Of a stretch of 64,000 nt of DNA, positions 16,011-24,162 are shown piece after piece. The stretch spans positions 1-64,000 of the forward strand of contig CAZENR010000005.1 in assembly GCA_964513925.1 (NCBI GenBank), given 5' to 3'. Within the stretch, counting starts at the first letter, position 1, and each line of letters starts with the position of its first letter. The notes under the pieces were generated by a model, which worked only from the letters and a program-made list of their open reading frames with translations, ran no database searches and was not told where the DNA came from. The position numbers were made by a program, and so were the translations under genes. Origin of the DNA: DAORHV01 sp964513925 (lineage in GTDB: Bacteria > Patescibacteriota > Gracilibacteria > Peribacterales > Peribacteraceae).

Positions 16011-17927
16011 TTACTTCTTCTTTTTGCCCTTCTTATCCTCTTCTTTGTCGTCTACGACTTCGGCGTCGATTGGGCCATCTTTGTCCTTTTTCTCGGCGGA
16101 CTCTTCTTTGGCCTTCTTCTGCGCTTCTTCGTACACCAACTTGCCGATTTCCTGCGCTTCGGTGGCAAGAGCTTCAGTTGCCTTCTTGATGTCGTCGGCG
16201 GATGCATCGTCTTTCTTTAGCACCTCGCGAAGGTCGTTCATCTTCGTGTTGACCTTCTTCTTCACGGCATCGTTAATCTTGCTGTCGTGTTCGCGCATCT
16301 GCTTTTCTAAGTTGAAGATGAGTGCGTCGGCGGTGTTGCGCGCGTCTATCTTCTCGCGCTTCTTCTTGTCTTCCTCGGCGTTGAGCTCGGCGTCTTTCTT
16401 CATCTTCTCCACCTCTTCTTTGCTTAAGCCGGTGGAACCCTGAATGGTGATGTGCTGTTCCTTGCCGGTGCCTTTATCCTTGGCTTTCACATGCAGCAAG
16501 CCGTTGGTGTCGATGTCGAACGTCACCTCGATCTGCGGCAGGCCGCGGGGAGCTGCCAAGATGCCGTCGAGAATGAAGCGTCCGAGTGACTTGTTGTCGG
16601 TTGCCATTTCGCGCTCGCCCTGCACCACGTTAATCTCCACGGAAGTCTGGTTATCCGCAGCGGTGGAGAACACCTGGCTCTTGCTCGTGGGAATGCGCGT
16701 GTTGCGCTCAATGAGCTTGGTAGCAACTCCGCCAAGCGTCTCGATACCGACGGAGAGCGGAATGACGTCGACGATGGTGATATCGCGGTTGATGTCGCCG
16801 CCGATCTGTCCTGCCTGAATGGCGGCACCGATGGCAACCACTTCGTCCGGGTTTACGCCTTTGTGCGGGTCCTTGCCGAAAAGCTCTTTTACCTTGGCTT
16901 GGACAGCCGGCATACGCGTCATACCTCCGACCAGCACTACTTCGTCAATATCCTTCTTGTTCAAGCCTGCGTCCTTCAGTGCGTTTTCGCACGGCTTTAC
17001 GGTGCGTTCGATCAAATCGGCTACCAGCGCTTCCAGCTTGGCACGCGACAGCTTGAGGTTGATGTGCTTCGGGCCAGTGGCATCGGCCGTGATGAACGGC
17101 AGGTTGATTTCGGTCTCGGTGGTGGAACTCAGTTCAATCTTGGCCTTTTCCGCAGCCTCGCGCAGGCGCTGCAAAGCAATTTTGTCCGAGGACAGATCGA
17201 TGCCCTGGTCCTTCTTGAATTCGGCAAGCAGCCATTCCACAATCACCTGGTCGAAGTCGTCTCCTCCAAGGTGCGTGTCGCCGTTAGTCGACTGCACTTC
17301 AAAGTGGCCGTCGCCAGAGATTTCGAGCACCGTTACGTCGAATGTGCCTCCGCCCAAGTCGTACACAATCACCTTCTCTTCCTTCTTCTTGTCCAAGCCA
17401 TAGGCAAGCGTTGCCGCCGTGGGTTCGTTGATGATGCGCACAACTTCCAGGCCGGCGATTTCACCTGCTTCCTTGGTTGCCTGGCGCTGGTTGTCGTCGA
17501 AGTACGCCGGAACGGTAATGACAGCCTTGCTGACGGTCTGACCCAAGAACGCCTCGGCGTCCTTCTTCAGCTTCATAAGAACCTTGGCGCTGATTTCCTG
17601 CGGGAACATTTCCTTCCCGTTTGCGCTGATCATGGCGCGTCCCTCTTTGCCTGGCTTCACTTCAAACGGCATGTGCTTGGCATCCGCCTTTACCTCCTCG
17701 CCGCGTTTGCCTATGAAACGCTTTGCCGAGAAAATGGTGTTCTTGGGGTTGGTTACCGCCTGGCGCTTCGCTGCAATACCCACAATCACTTCGCTGTCTT
17801 TAAACGCCACAACCGACGGCGTGGTATTGTTGCCTTCGCTGTTCGGAATCACCTGCGGCTGTCCGCCTTCTATGACGGCAACGCAGGAGTTGGTCGTGCC
17901 TAAGTCGATACCGATGATCTTGGACAT
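16011..17927 (-). CDS. dnaK: molecular chaperone DnaK (Hsp70)
   Basis: 638 aa, full length. The ATPase domain shows IGIDLGTTNSC (~4-14), VITVPAYFDDNQRQAT, INEPTAATLAYGLD and VLVGGMTRMPAVQ. The substrate-binding domain has PLSVGIETLGG, and the tail is a Lys/Asp-rich run ending GKKKK where many bacteria have EEV-type ends. ATG 17927 gives the canonical MSKIIGIDLG. No grpE or dnaJ is next to it. A CIRCE operator sits just upstream, so HrcA control is expected. Confidence 0.98.
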   Translation of the reverse strand: MSKIIGIDLGTTNSCVAVIEGGQPQVIPNSEGNNTTPSVVAFKDSEVIVGIAAKRQAVTNPKNTIFSAKRFIGKRGEEVKADAKHMPFEVKPGKEGRAMISANGKEMFPQEISAKVLMKLKKDAEAFLGQTVSKAVITVPAYFDDNQRQATKEAGEIAGLEVVRIINEPTAATLAYGLDKKKEEKVIVYDLGGGTFDVTVLEISGDGHFEVQSTNGDTHLGGDDFDQVIVEWLLAEFKKDQGIDLSSDKIALQRLREAAEKAKIELSSTTETEINLPFITADATGPKHINLKLSRAKLEALVADLIERTVKPCENALKDAGLNKKDIDEVVLVGGMTRMPAVQAKVKELFGKDPHKGVNPDEVVAIGAAIQAGQIGGDINRDITIVDVIPLSVGIETLGGVATKLIERNTRIPTSKSQVFSTAADNQTSVEINVVQGEREMATDNKSLGRFILDGILAAPRGLPQIEVTFDIDTNGLLHVKAKDKGTGKEQHITIQGSTGLSKEEVEKMKKDAELNAEEDKKKREKIDARNTADALIFNLEKQMREHDSKINDAVKKKVNTKMNDLREVLKKDDASADDIKKATEALATEAQEIGKLVYEEAQKKAKEESAEKKDKDGPIDAEVVDDKEEDKKGKKKK

Positions 17928-17943
17928 AGAGTGAGGTAATGAA

Positions 17944-17970
17944 TTAGCACTCACTAGTTTAGAGTGCTAA
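17944..17970 (-). promoter_or_regulatory. CIRCE operator (HrcA site) of dnaK
   Basis: TTAGCACTC, 9 nt, GAGTGCTAA: a perfect match to the CIRCE inverted repeat. On the minus strand TTGACC (17985-17980), 18 nt, TAAACT (17961-17956) form the promoter, so the operator overlaps the -10 box. It lies 16 nt before the dnaK ATG. HrcA itself is not in the window. Confidence 0.93.
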
Positions 17971-18071
17971 CCAGCCGACGGTCAAGAGTCATTTCGCCGT
18001 GCATTACGCGGCTCATTTTGACTATTTCGCTTTGGCTGGCGAAAAACGCGCGTCCTGCTACAATCCGCATG

Positions 18072-19385
18072 ATGTTTATTGACGAAGTCATCATCGATAT
18101 CCAGGGTGGCAAAGGGGGCGATGGCTGCGTGGCCTGGCGTCGCGAGAAGGGCGAACCCCGCGGCGGCCCGTTCGGTGGCGACGGCGGCCGGGGCGGAAAT
18201 GTCATCCTACTTGCAGATGAAAACACCGATACGCTCAGTGACTTCGCCAGCAAGAAGCGATTCGCTGCCAAAAACGGTGAACACGGCAGTGGAAAGTGCT
18301 TAAACGGACATGCTGCGGAGGACCTTATCCTGCATGTGCCCCCAGGAACCATTGTCTCCGAATACAACCGAACAACGGGTGAGCGCATTGGAAAGCCCAT
18401 TGCAGATCTGCAGCAACATGGCGACCAAATCGTCATTGCTCACGGCGGCAAAGGCGGTTTCGGCAATGCGCACTTCAAATCCTCTACCAGGCAAGCGCCG
18501 GACTTTGCGGAGCTAGGCGAGCCGGGTGAAAAGCGAAGTGTTGCTATGGAGCTGAAGCTGGTGGCCGATGTGGGTATTATCGGTTACCCAAGTGTGGGCA
18601 AATCGTCGCTGATTGCCGCCGTGTCATCTGCCCGCCCGAAAATTGCGGAATACCACTTCACAACACTTGTGCCAAACTTGGGCGTTGTACAGGTATACGA
18701 TCGCGAATTCGTCCTATGTGATGTGCCGGGTCTTATAGAAGGCGCGAGCGAGGGTAAGGGTCTTGGAGATAAGTTCCTCAAGCATATTGAACGTTGCGGC
18801 ATTCTCATCCACATGCTGGACATTAACCGCGATGACCTGGTGGCCGACTATAAGATGATCCGTAATGAGCTGAAGGCTTACTCCCCTACCCTGACAAAGA
18901 AGAAGGAATTCGTGGTACTGAACAAAGTTGACCTGGTAGGCGGCGATGCCAGCGATTGGGAGAAAGATCTGAAGAAAGCCAAGATCAAAGTCTTTGCATC
19001 TATTTCTGCTGCATCGCACCGCGGTACCAAGGAGCTGATGCAGTCACTGCTGCCGTTCGTCATGGAGGAGCGCGAGAAGCGCAGGGAGCTGGAAACCGCC
19101 GACGAGCCAGAGCGCGATGCAACGCTGACCGTGCTCAAGCCGCACTTGCTCTCCGAGCGCATGGGTGCCTACCGCATCGTCGAAAACAAAGACGGAAGTG
19201 TCACGGTTACCGGGCGTCGTTTGGAGCAGTTCACCCGTATGACCGACTTCTCCAACCAAGGTGCAGTACTGCGTTTTGGCGACGTGCTCAAGCGCATTGG
19301 CCTACAGAAAGCACTGGAGAAGCTTGGCGCGGGGAGTGGCACCACCGTATTCATCGGCACAACCGACGTATCGCAGTATCTCTAA
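18072..19385 (+). CDS. obg: GTPase Obg (CgtA)
   Basis: About 437 aa. The glycine-rich Obg fold (FIDEVIIDIQGGKGGDGCVAWRR...) is followed by the GTPase domain with P-loop GYPSVGKSS (~174), switch II DVPGLIEGA and NKVD, and a C-terminal OCT domain with MGAYRIVENKDGSVTVTGRRLEQF. Obg acts in 50S assembly and stress control. Two ATGs are adjacent (18069, 18072). The second is 7 nt after TACAAT (18059-18064) and fits the leaderless spacing. The stop overlaps the stop of the next gene on the other strand by 4 nt. Confidence 0.95.
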   Translation: MFIDEVIIDIQGGKGGDGCVAWRREKGEPRGGPFGGDGGRGGNVILLADENTDTLSDFASKKRFAAKNGEHGSGKCLNGHAAEDLILHVPPGTIVSEYNRTTGERIGKPIADLQQHGDQIVIAHGGKGGFGNAHFKSSTRQAPDFAELGEPGEKRSVAMELKLVADVGIIGYPSVGKSSLIAAVSSARPKIAEYHFTTLVPNLGVVQVYDREFVLCDVPGLIEGASEGKGLGDKFLKHIERCGILIHMLDINRDDLVADYKMIRNELKAYSPTLTKKKEFVVLNKVDLVGGDASDWEKDLKKAKIKVFASISAASHRGTKELMQSLLPFVMEEREKRRELETADEPERDATLTVLKPHLLSERMGAYRIVENKDGSVTVTGRRLEQFTRMTDFSNQGAVLRFGDVLKRIGLQKALEKLGAGSGTTVFIGTTDVSQYL

Positions 19386-19789
19386 CGCGCAGATTTCATC
19401 GCTTTGGTGTGATGCAGGGTGCTGTCTGCAAGCATGCGCTTATATTCTGCAGTCTCCCTGCCGATAAGTTTGATGTTGCCGCTTTCATTGAAATGCATAC
19501 CCCATCCGTATGTTTTACCAAGCGGTGAACAGCGTAAACACGGTTGTCCCTTGCTGAAGAATGCCACTCGAGCTTTGGCGCGCGCCGCCTTGGGAATAGC
19601 AGCCCTGTCGGCGTACACCGTAAACAACACATCTGGCTGTGAATAGACATATGGATGGCCATGCAACATGGCAAACTGCAGCTGGGCCACAGTAGGTGGA
19701 CCAGTTCGCGTCGGTGGAATCGTTCCGGCACCGGCCTTGCAGTCCTCTGCAACTGCAATGAAGGTATCCACGTAGGACTCTTCTCGCAT
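19382..19789 (-). CDS. DUF6157 family protein
   Basis: 135 aa. The layout YVDTFIAVAEDC, GTIPPTRTGPPTVAQLQFAML, HPYVYSQPDVLF, FFSKGQPCLRCSPLGKTYGWGMHF, EYKRML matches what I remember of the DUF6157 family, a cytoplasmic family of unknown function. ATG 19789 is chosen because TATACT ends 6 nt before it on that strand. Upstream in-frame starts would precede the promoter. Confidence 0.8.
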   Translation of the reverse strand: MREESYVDTFIAVAEDCKAGAGTIPPTRTGPPTVAQLQFAMLHGHPYVYSQPDVLFTVYADRAAIPKAARAKARVAFFSKGQPCLRCSPLGKTYGWGMHFNESGNIKLIGRETAEYKRMLADSTLHHTKAMKSAR

Positions 19790-19830
19790 GGCTAAAGTAT
19801 ATGCGCCCTGCCTACACCAGGCAAGCACAT

Positions 19831-21111
19831 TTACTCCTGACGGATGTTCTTCTTGTATGCAGCCTGAAGAAGCTCCAAAGCGACATGCGCAGGGTGTTTT
19901 TGATGCGCAAAGCAAGCGTGCACCGTCACTTCCGGAGTATGTCTATTTAACGGCATGTCTTGGAAGACTCTGTGTGCGGCAAATGCATACGCTGGCTCAA
20001 CCGAAGTCCCGTCGAAGGCCAGTCGCCCGTTTCGTAACGCAGCTGAACGAATCCGATCTGAGATATATGCGTAATTAAGAAAGTGAGCGAACGCGGTTGC
20101 ATGCTCCCCTTTCTCGATGCATTCGGACATGAGTTGTATGAGCCCGCCTACCTGACCTGCAAACTCGCTAATGCTGAGCGCGGCGAGGTATGCGCACGAC
20201 GGATCTGCAAGGTCACGCTGCAGTTGGCGAAAATGCACAGCAGTGTCGGCAAGCAGGGTATCGGCGACAGCTCGGTTGTCGTCGATGTTGGGATGTCGAG
20301 CCTTATAGTCGTTAATTCGTGCACGGTCGTAAATATGCTGGATTTCCTCAGAGAGAAGGCGGGGGCCCTCCAGCATTCGATCGTATTGCTCTTCATCTAT
20401 CCCCTCACGAGCAAGCAATGGCATCAGCCTCATGGAATAGGGCGTGCTCTTACGTTGAATGCCTTGGAAGTGCTCATTGCTCTGGCGCCGTCGGGCTCGG
20501 AGATCGGTTAGCGCGTACCGATCGAAGAACAGTGCTGTTGTGCCAGTATCTCCTTCCCACTCCACAGTGGCAGACCAGCCTTCTTGCCCATGCTGGTTGC
20601 TGTGTCGCGTCCAGTCTGAAGTGATGCTTCCTCGCTGATACATAGGCGTTACTCCCACGCCGAGTACCGATGGAAGTACTACCTTCTTCTGAGATAGAAG
20701 AACGGCATTCACTGCAGTGGTTGCATTTCGAACAACGTCATCTGGATTGCGTCCTGCACAATCCAAGGTCAATGGTATGCCCTGCTTCTGTGCAACTGAC
20801 AGCATGGCGCTAGCATGCCTTTGCATGGATTCGCCTGAGTTCGCGCAGTAGGCATTGATCAGCGCATAGTAACTACCAAGTAGATCGGTGGCAGGAACAT
20901 CGACAGTCTGCAGTCCAGTTGGCAATTCGTATTGCGTTTCAGGCCTAGAGAGCAGCGAACGCACCGGGCCCAGTAGCTCATAGTACATGGCGGTTATTTG
21001 CTGTCGCAGTTCCGCAAGAGTTCTTTCGGCATCCGGCCCAGTTTGCTGCTCGGCATGTACATGGAGCCGTTGCAGCTCGTCGAAGCGCTCCCAGGATGCA
21101 GTTGGTTGCAT
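19831..21111 (-). CDS. hypothetical protein, 426 aa
   Basis: Predicted soluble, with no signal peptide or membrane helix. It is mainly helical (SWERFDELQRLHVHAEQQTGPDAERTLAELRQQI) with a central beta-like block (EGWSATVEWEGDTGTTALFF) and His-containing C-terminal helices. I recognise no family. CATAAT 6 nt before ATG on its strand supports the start. It lies 41 nt upstream of the DUF6157 gene, so the pair may share a transcript, although the latter has its own promoter. Confidence 0.6.
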   Translation of the reverse strand: MQPTASWERFDELQRLHVHAEQQTGPDAERTLAELRQQITAMYYELLGPVRSLLSRPETQYELPTGLQTVDVPATDLLGSYYALINAYCANSGESMQRHASAMLSVAQKQGIPLTLDCAGRNPDDVVRNATTAVNAVLLSQKKVVLPSVLGVGVTPMYQRGSITSDWTRHSNQHGQEGWSATVEWEGDTGTTALFFDRYALTDLRARRRQSNEHFQGIQRKSTPYSMRLMPLLAREGIDEEQYDRMLEGPRLLSEEIQHIYDRARINDYKARHPNIDDNRAVADTLLADTAVHFRQLQRDLADPSCAYLAALSISEFAGQVGGLIQLMSECIEKGEHATAFAHFLNYAYISDRIRSAALRNGRLAFDGTSVEPAYAFAAHRVFQDMPLNRHTPEVTVHACFAHQKHPAHVALELLQAAYKKNIRQE

Positions 21112-21366
21112 AAGTATATTATGAACTTGTCCAGCAAATAGTCAAATTGCCGAAAGTGCTGTGATCGCCCGTCTAATCTTTGACACTTGCAATATCTGAT
21201 ACTGCATGCAAAAAGCGTCTTCCCTCACCCCCTTCGTCATGGTACATTCTTGCGGCCCTAAACGGGGTATGTTTGTACAACGCGGCCCGGTAGCTCCGCT
21301 ATGGAGCGTTGTGATACAGGGGCCGTGATCGATCTCTGCTTTCCATCGGTAATAGTCGTACCACGT
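21112..21366. other. intergenic region with tRNA-Phe 5'-end duplication
   Basis: 255 nt without a gene. The left part is featureless to my reading. The right part holds an upstream copy of the tRNA-Phe promoter/5' end (21275-21296) embedded in a possible hairpin, where GCTCC (21292-21296 region) can pair with GGAGC near 21303, and ACAACG with CGTTGT. Confidence 0.5.
21275..21296 (+). repeat. partial copy of the tRNA-Phe upstream/5' sequence
   Basis: These 22 nt match 21358-21379 at 20 positions (GTAC-ACG-GGCCCGGTAGCTC). The match includes the first 13 nt of tRNA-Phe and stops in the D-arm. Offset is 83 bp. Confidence 0.75.
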
Positions 21367-21441
21367 GGCCCGGTAGCTCAGTGGTAGAGCGCAGGCCTGA
21401 AGAGCCTGGCGTCGTCAGTTCGATTCTGACCTGGGCCACCA
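21367..21441 (+). tRNA. tRNA-Phe (GAA)
   Basis: 75 nt with CCA encoded. Acceptor GGCCCGG/CTGGGCC, anticodon stem CAGGC/GCCTG and loop CTGAAGA give GAA. It ends 2 nt before the stop codon of the convergent flavodoxin gene, so it has no room for its own terminator. Confidence 0.95.
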
Positions 21442-21443
21442 GT

Positions 21444-21911
21444 TTATTGTGAGCCCTTTTGCAACGCGACTAGCAGTTTATTCCCCCAAGTCTCAATCTT
21501 CGCTTCTTGGCCGTAGGGTTCGTTTACGATGATGAGCGGCATGAGTAGCTCCACTGCACCGCAAGCTTTCTGAAATTTTTTGAAGTGCTGCGTGCACCTT
21601 GTCGTAAAATAGTAGCGCGAATCGCCAAGGCTAATGAATGCGATTGGTTTTCCGACGCGCTGGACCTCTTTTGCCTTCTGGAATAGCAGCTCATGCATCT
21701 TTTCATTCAGCTGCCCCTCCACTCCCCCAAAATTCCATGTTCCGGAGGCTAGTATGAGTACATCTGCATCCTGCAGTCCCCTCGCTGTCTCTAATTCAGC
21801 GCGCTTGGAACTTGTTTGTACGCCCTTCGCCTTCAATACCGCCTCCAGCACGGAAACAACATGCTCGGTATGGCCGCTGGTGGAGGCGTACACAATGTGC
21901 GCAGACCGCAT
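21444..21911 (-). CDS. flavodoxin-like protein
   Basis: 155 aa with the FMN phosphate loop ASTSGHTEHV (~9-18), the second loop ASGTWNFGGVEGQLN (~56-70) and ISLGDSRYYFTTRC (~92-105). Flavodoxins carry electrons on FMN in the cytoplasm. The usual Gly/Asp motif GDS is present. TAGGCT ends 6 nt before ATG on its strand. Nearby redox genes (nitroreductase, NDH-2) could be partners, but this is inference. Confidence 0.85.
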   Translation of the reverse strand: MRSAHIVYASTSGHTEHVVSVLEAVLKAKGVQTSSKRAELETARGLQDADVLILASGTWNFGGVEGQLNEKMHELLFQKAKEVQRVGKPIAFISLGDSRYYFTTRCTQHFKKFQKACGAVELLMPLIIVNEPYGQEAKIETWGNKLLVALQKGSQ

Positions 21912-22010
21912 AGTTGCAGCCTAGTCCCGTCATGCCAGCGCCGCAATGTCTAGGCGCTTTATAGGAATGCATTTGCATCTAGTGCCAGGCTGGGAGCACG
22001 ATACGCATAT

Positions 22011-22571
22011 ATGGCAGACAGCACCACAAACGCAGCGCTGGATCAGTTCGACCAGCTTGCAAGGCAGCGCAAGAGCATCCGTTTCTTCGGCGCCAAGCCG
22101 GTGGAGAAAGAGTTGGTGCTGAAGTTTATCGACATTGCCAACCAAGCCCCTAGTGTCGATAACACAAAACCCTGGCATTTTCATGTCATCTACAACCGGG
22201 ATCTGCGCCGCCAGCTCATGGAGACCAGTTGCTACGGTAACTTCGTAGAAGGCTCGGGGGTGTTCTTGCTGGTGACATGCGATAAAAAGGCTAAGCAGGA
22301 AAGTAACCGCATCCTCTGGAATCCTAAGGAATTGGAGTATTCCTGCGTCGGCGCCATTACGCACGTGCTGCTTGCGGCAACGTCTGCCGGCATTGCTTCC
22401 TGTTGGGTGTCCATGCACCACGGCCACGCTGCGGCGCTTCTCAAGCTGCCCAAAACACACGCAATCATTGGTGGAGTGATGCTTGGCTATCCGCGTAAAT
22501 ACGATGACGAGCGCATACTGCCGGTTGGCCCGGCTAAGCCCCCTAAGGCCATGTACACCATTCATGAGTAG
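22011..22571 (+). CDS. nitroreductase family protein
   Basis: 186 aa with RQRKSIRFFGAKPVEKE (FMN-binding RKSIR-F) near the N-terminus, APSVDNTKPWHFHVI (~45-59), and VGAITHVLLAATSAGIASCWV (~115-135), which are the family's FMN contacts. These flavoenzymes reduce nitro-compounds, quinones or other substrates with NAD(P)H. The stop is 1 nt from the start of the dehydrogenase gene, so the two form an operon. Confidence 0.87.
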   Translation: MADSTTNAALDQFDQLARQRKSIRFFGAKPVEKELVLKFIDIANQAPSVDNTKPWHFHVIYNRDLRRQLMETSCYGNFVEGSGVFLLVTCDKKAKQESNRILWNPKELEYSCVGAITHVLLAATSAGIASCWVSMHHGHAAALLKLPKTHAIIGGVMLGYPRKYDDERILPVGPAKPPKAMYTIHE

Positions 22572-22572
22572 T

Positions 22573-23565
22573 ATGAGCACACCAGCTATCTGCTTTGTGG
22601 AGACAGACCAAGAGGATGTGAACTCCATTCGCTCCATGTTTCCGGAGGCCACTTGCATTGCAGCCACAGTAAGCGAAGCCGATGTGCCAAAAGAATGCCG
22701 CGATGCCGAAGTGCTTTCATGCTTCGTGCATAGCAGGGTGACATCAAAAACACTCGAGCAACTACCCAAACTCAAACTGTTGTGTACTCGGTCGGTTGGC
22801 TACGACCATATTGACGTTCCAGCCTGCAAACAACGTGGCATTGCCGTTTGTAATGTTCCTGACTACGGGTCTCACGTGATTGCAGAACACGTGTATGCGT
22901 TGCTACTAAGCACGCTGCGCCACGTACCCGAAGCCAGCAAGCGCGTGGAGGGCGGGACGTTCGATTACCGCGGATTGCGCGGAATGTCCTTGCGGGGCAA
23001 GACCATTGGTATCGTTGGTACTGGTAAAATCGGCCGACGCGTTGCACAAATTGCCCATGGCTTCGGCATGAACATCCTGTTGTTCGACCAGTGCCGCGTC
23101 ATAGAGCTTACGGATCTGCTGGGCGCCCGGTATGTCACATTCGATGAGCTGCTTGCTTCGTCCGATATCATCACGCTCCACATTCCCGGCACCAAGACAA
23201 CGGAGCACATGCTGAATACAGATGCATTCGCAAAAATGAAAGATGGTGTGGTACTGGTCAACACTGCGCGCGGATCGCTTATTCATTCCCAGGATCTGCT
23301 GAAAGCGCTCGATTCCGGCAAGGTGGGGTATGCCCTGTTAGATGTCCTGGAGCACGAAACAAATTTTGAAGAGAACAAGAAGCTGGTGAAACATAAGCGC
23401 GTCATCACCACACCGCACATTGCCTTCTACGCCGACGACAGCATGAAGGCAATGTACAGCGACTGTTTTCAGTCCATCCAGCAATGGATCCAGGGGCAGC
23501 AGCCGGCGCACACGGTAAAACCGGTCAGCATCGTTTGCGACCTGCCGGGCTTCGCGCGAAAGTAG
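22573..23565 (+). CDS. D-isomer-specific 2-hydroxyacid dehydrogenase (D-lactate dehydrogenase-like)
   Basis: 330 aa. It has the Rossmann motif GIVGTGKIGRRVA (~140-152), catalytic Arg in NTARGS, Glu in LEHETNF and His in TPHIAFYADD, the set used by fermentative D-LDH. GSHVIAEHVYALLL is typical of the D-LDH subgroup. It probably regenerates NAD+ from pyruvate, completing glycolysis with gap and pyk from this window. Start ATG 22573 lies directly after the nitroreductase stop. Confidence 0.88.
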   Translation: MSTPAICFVETDQEDVNSIRSMFPEATCIAATVSEADVPKECRDAEVLSCFVHSRVTSKTLEQLPKLKLLCTRSVGYDHIDVPACKQRGIAVCNVPDYGSHVIAEHVYALLLSTLRHVPEASKRVEGGTFDYRGLRGMSLRGKTIGIVGTGKIGRRVAQIAHGFGMNILLFDQCRVIELTDLLGARYVTFDELLASSDIITLHIPGTKTTEHMLNTDAFAKMKDGVVLVNTARGSLIHSQDLLKALDSGKVGYALLDVLEHETNFEENKKLVKHKRVITTPHIAFYADDSMKAMYSDCFQSIQQWIQGQQPAHTVKPVSIVCDLPGFARK

Positions 23566-23574
23566 CGCGGTGCA

Positions 23575-24123
23575 CTAGACCGGAGGCACGAGCGGCTTTT
23601 TGCGCCTGCCCGAAATCCAAAGTCCCAATCCGGCCATGATACAAATCACAACGCCTACTGCATACATGGCGACCTCGAAGATGTCGAACGGCGTGACGAA
23701 TCCGCCGTTCTTTACGGGGTTGGCGACGGAGACCGAGAACGTATGCTCCGCAACAAGCTGTTCGCCGCGAAGGAATTGCACCTTCAAGGCGTAGTTACCG
23801 GAGGCTGGAAACGCGGCAGTCGTTGAAGGCGTGTCTACGTTATTTGCAATTTTGCGGCTGTAGACGGTGTTATTGTTGAGAGACAGCTCTACGTACACAT
23901 CGGAGTAGTCCGCTTTCTCTTCAACGCCGTCACGGCGGATGTTGAATAAATTGAAATCGAAAAGGACTTGCTGCTCTGCGACAAGTTCCTGGTCATACCC
24001 AACGTCCACCAGGTAATTGCCAACCTTCTCTTCCAGCGAAAAGCCGGAAGTGTGAGCGTTTGCTAACGGAACGCCCGCAACGCAGAATAGCAGCAGTGCG
24101 GTGAGTGTGTGAGTGATGCGCAT
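23575..24123 (-). CDS. secreted, membrane-anchored protein with Ig-like domain
   Basis: 182 aa: signal peptide (ITHTLTALLLFCVAGVPLANA), a beta-sandwich-like region with YALKVQFLRGEQLVAEHTFSVSV, and a C-terminal membrane helix (IFEVAMYAVGVVICIMAGLGLWI) with GRRKK on the cytoplasmic side. The type-I topology places the beta domain outside. Family unknown; it resembles copper-resistance CopC/YobA-style Ig folds only in size. Its neighbour is NDH-2. Confidence 0.65.
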   Translation of the reverse strand: MRITHTLTALLLFCVAGVPLANAHTSGFSLEEKVGNYLVDVGYDQELVAEQQVLFDFNLFNIRRDGVEEKADYSDVYVELSLNNNTVYSRKIANNVDTPSTTAAFPASGNYALKVQFLRGEQLVAEHTFSVSVANPVKNGGFVTPFDIFEVAMYAVGVVICIMAGLGLWISGRRKKPLVPPV

Positions 24124-24162
24124 AGGATCAGTATCGCAGGGCGTTGCCTGCTTTGGAAGAGA

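Noticed and set aside
16863..17903. 346-codon plus-strand frame inside dnaK
   Set aside because: Antisense shadow of a strongly conserved dnaK; no family features.
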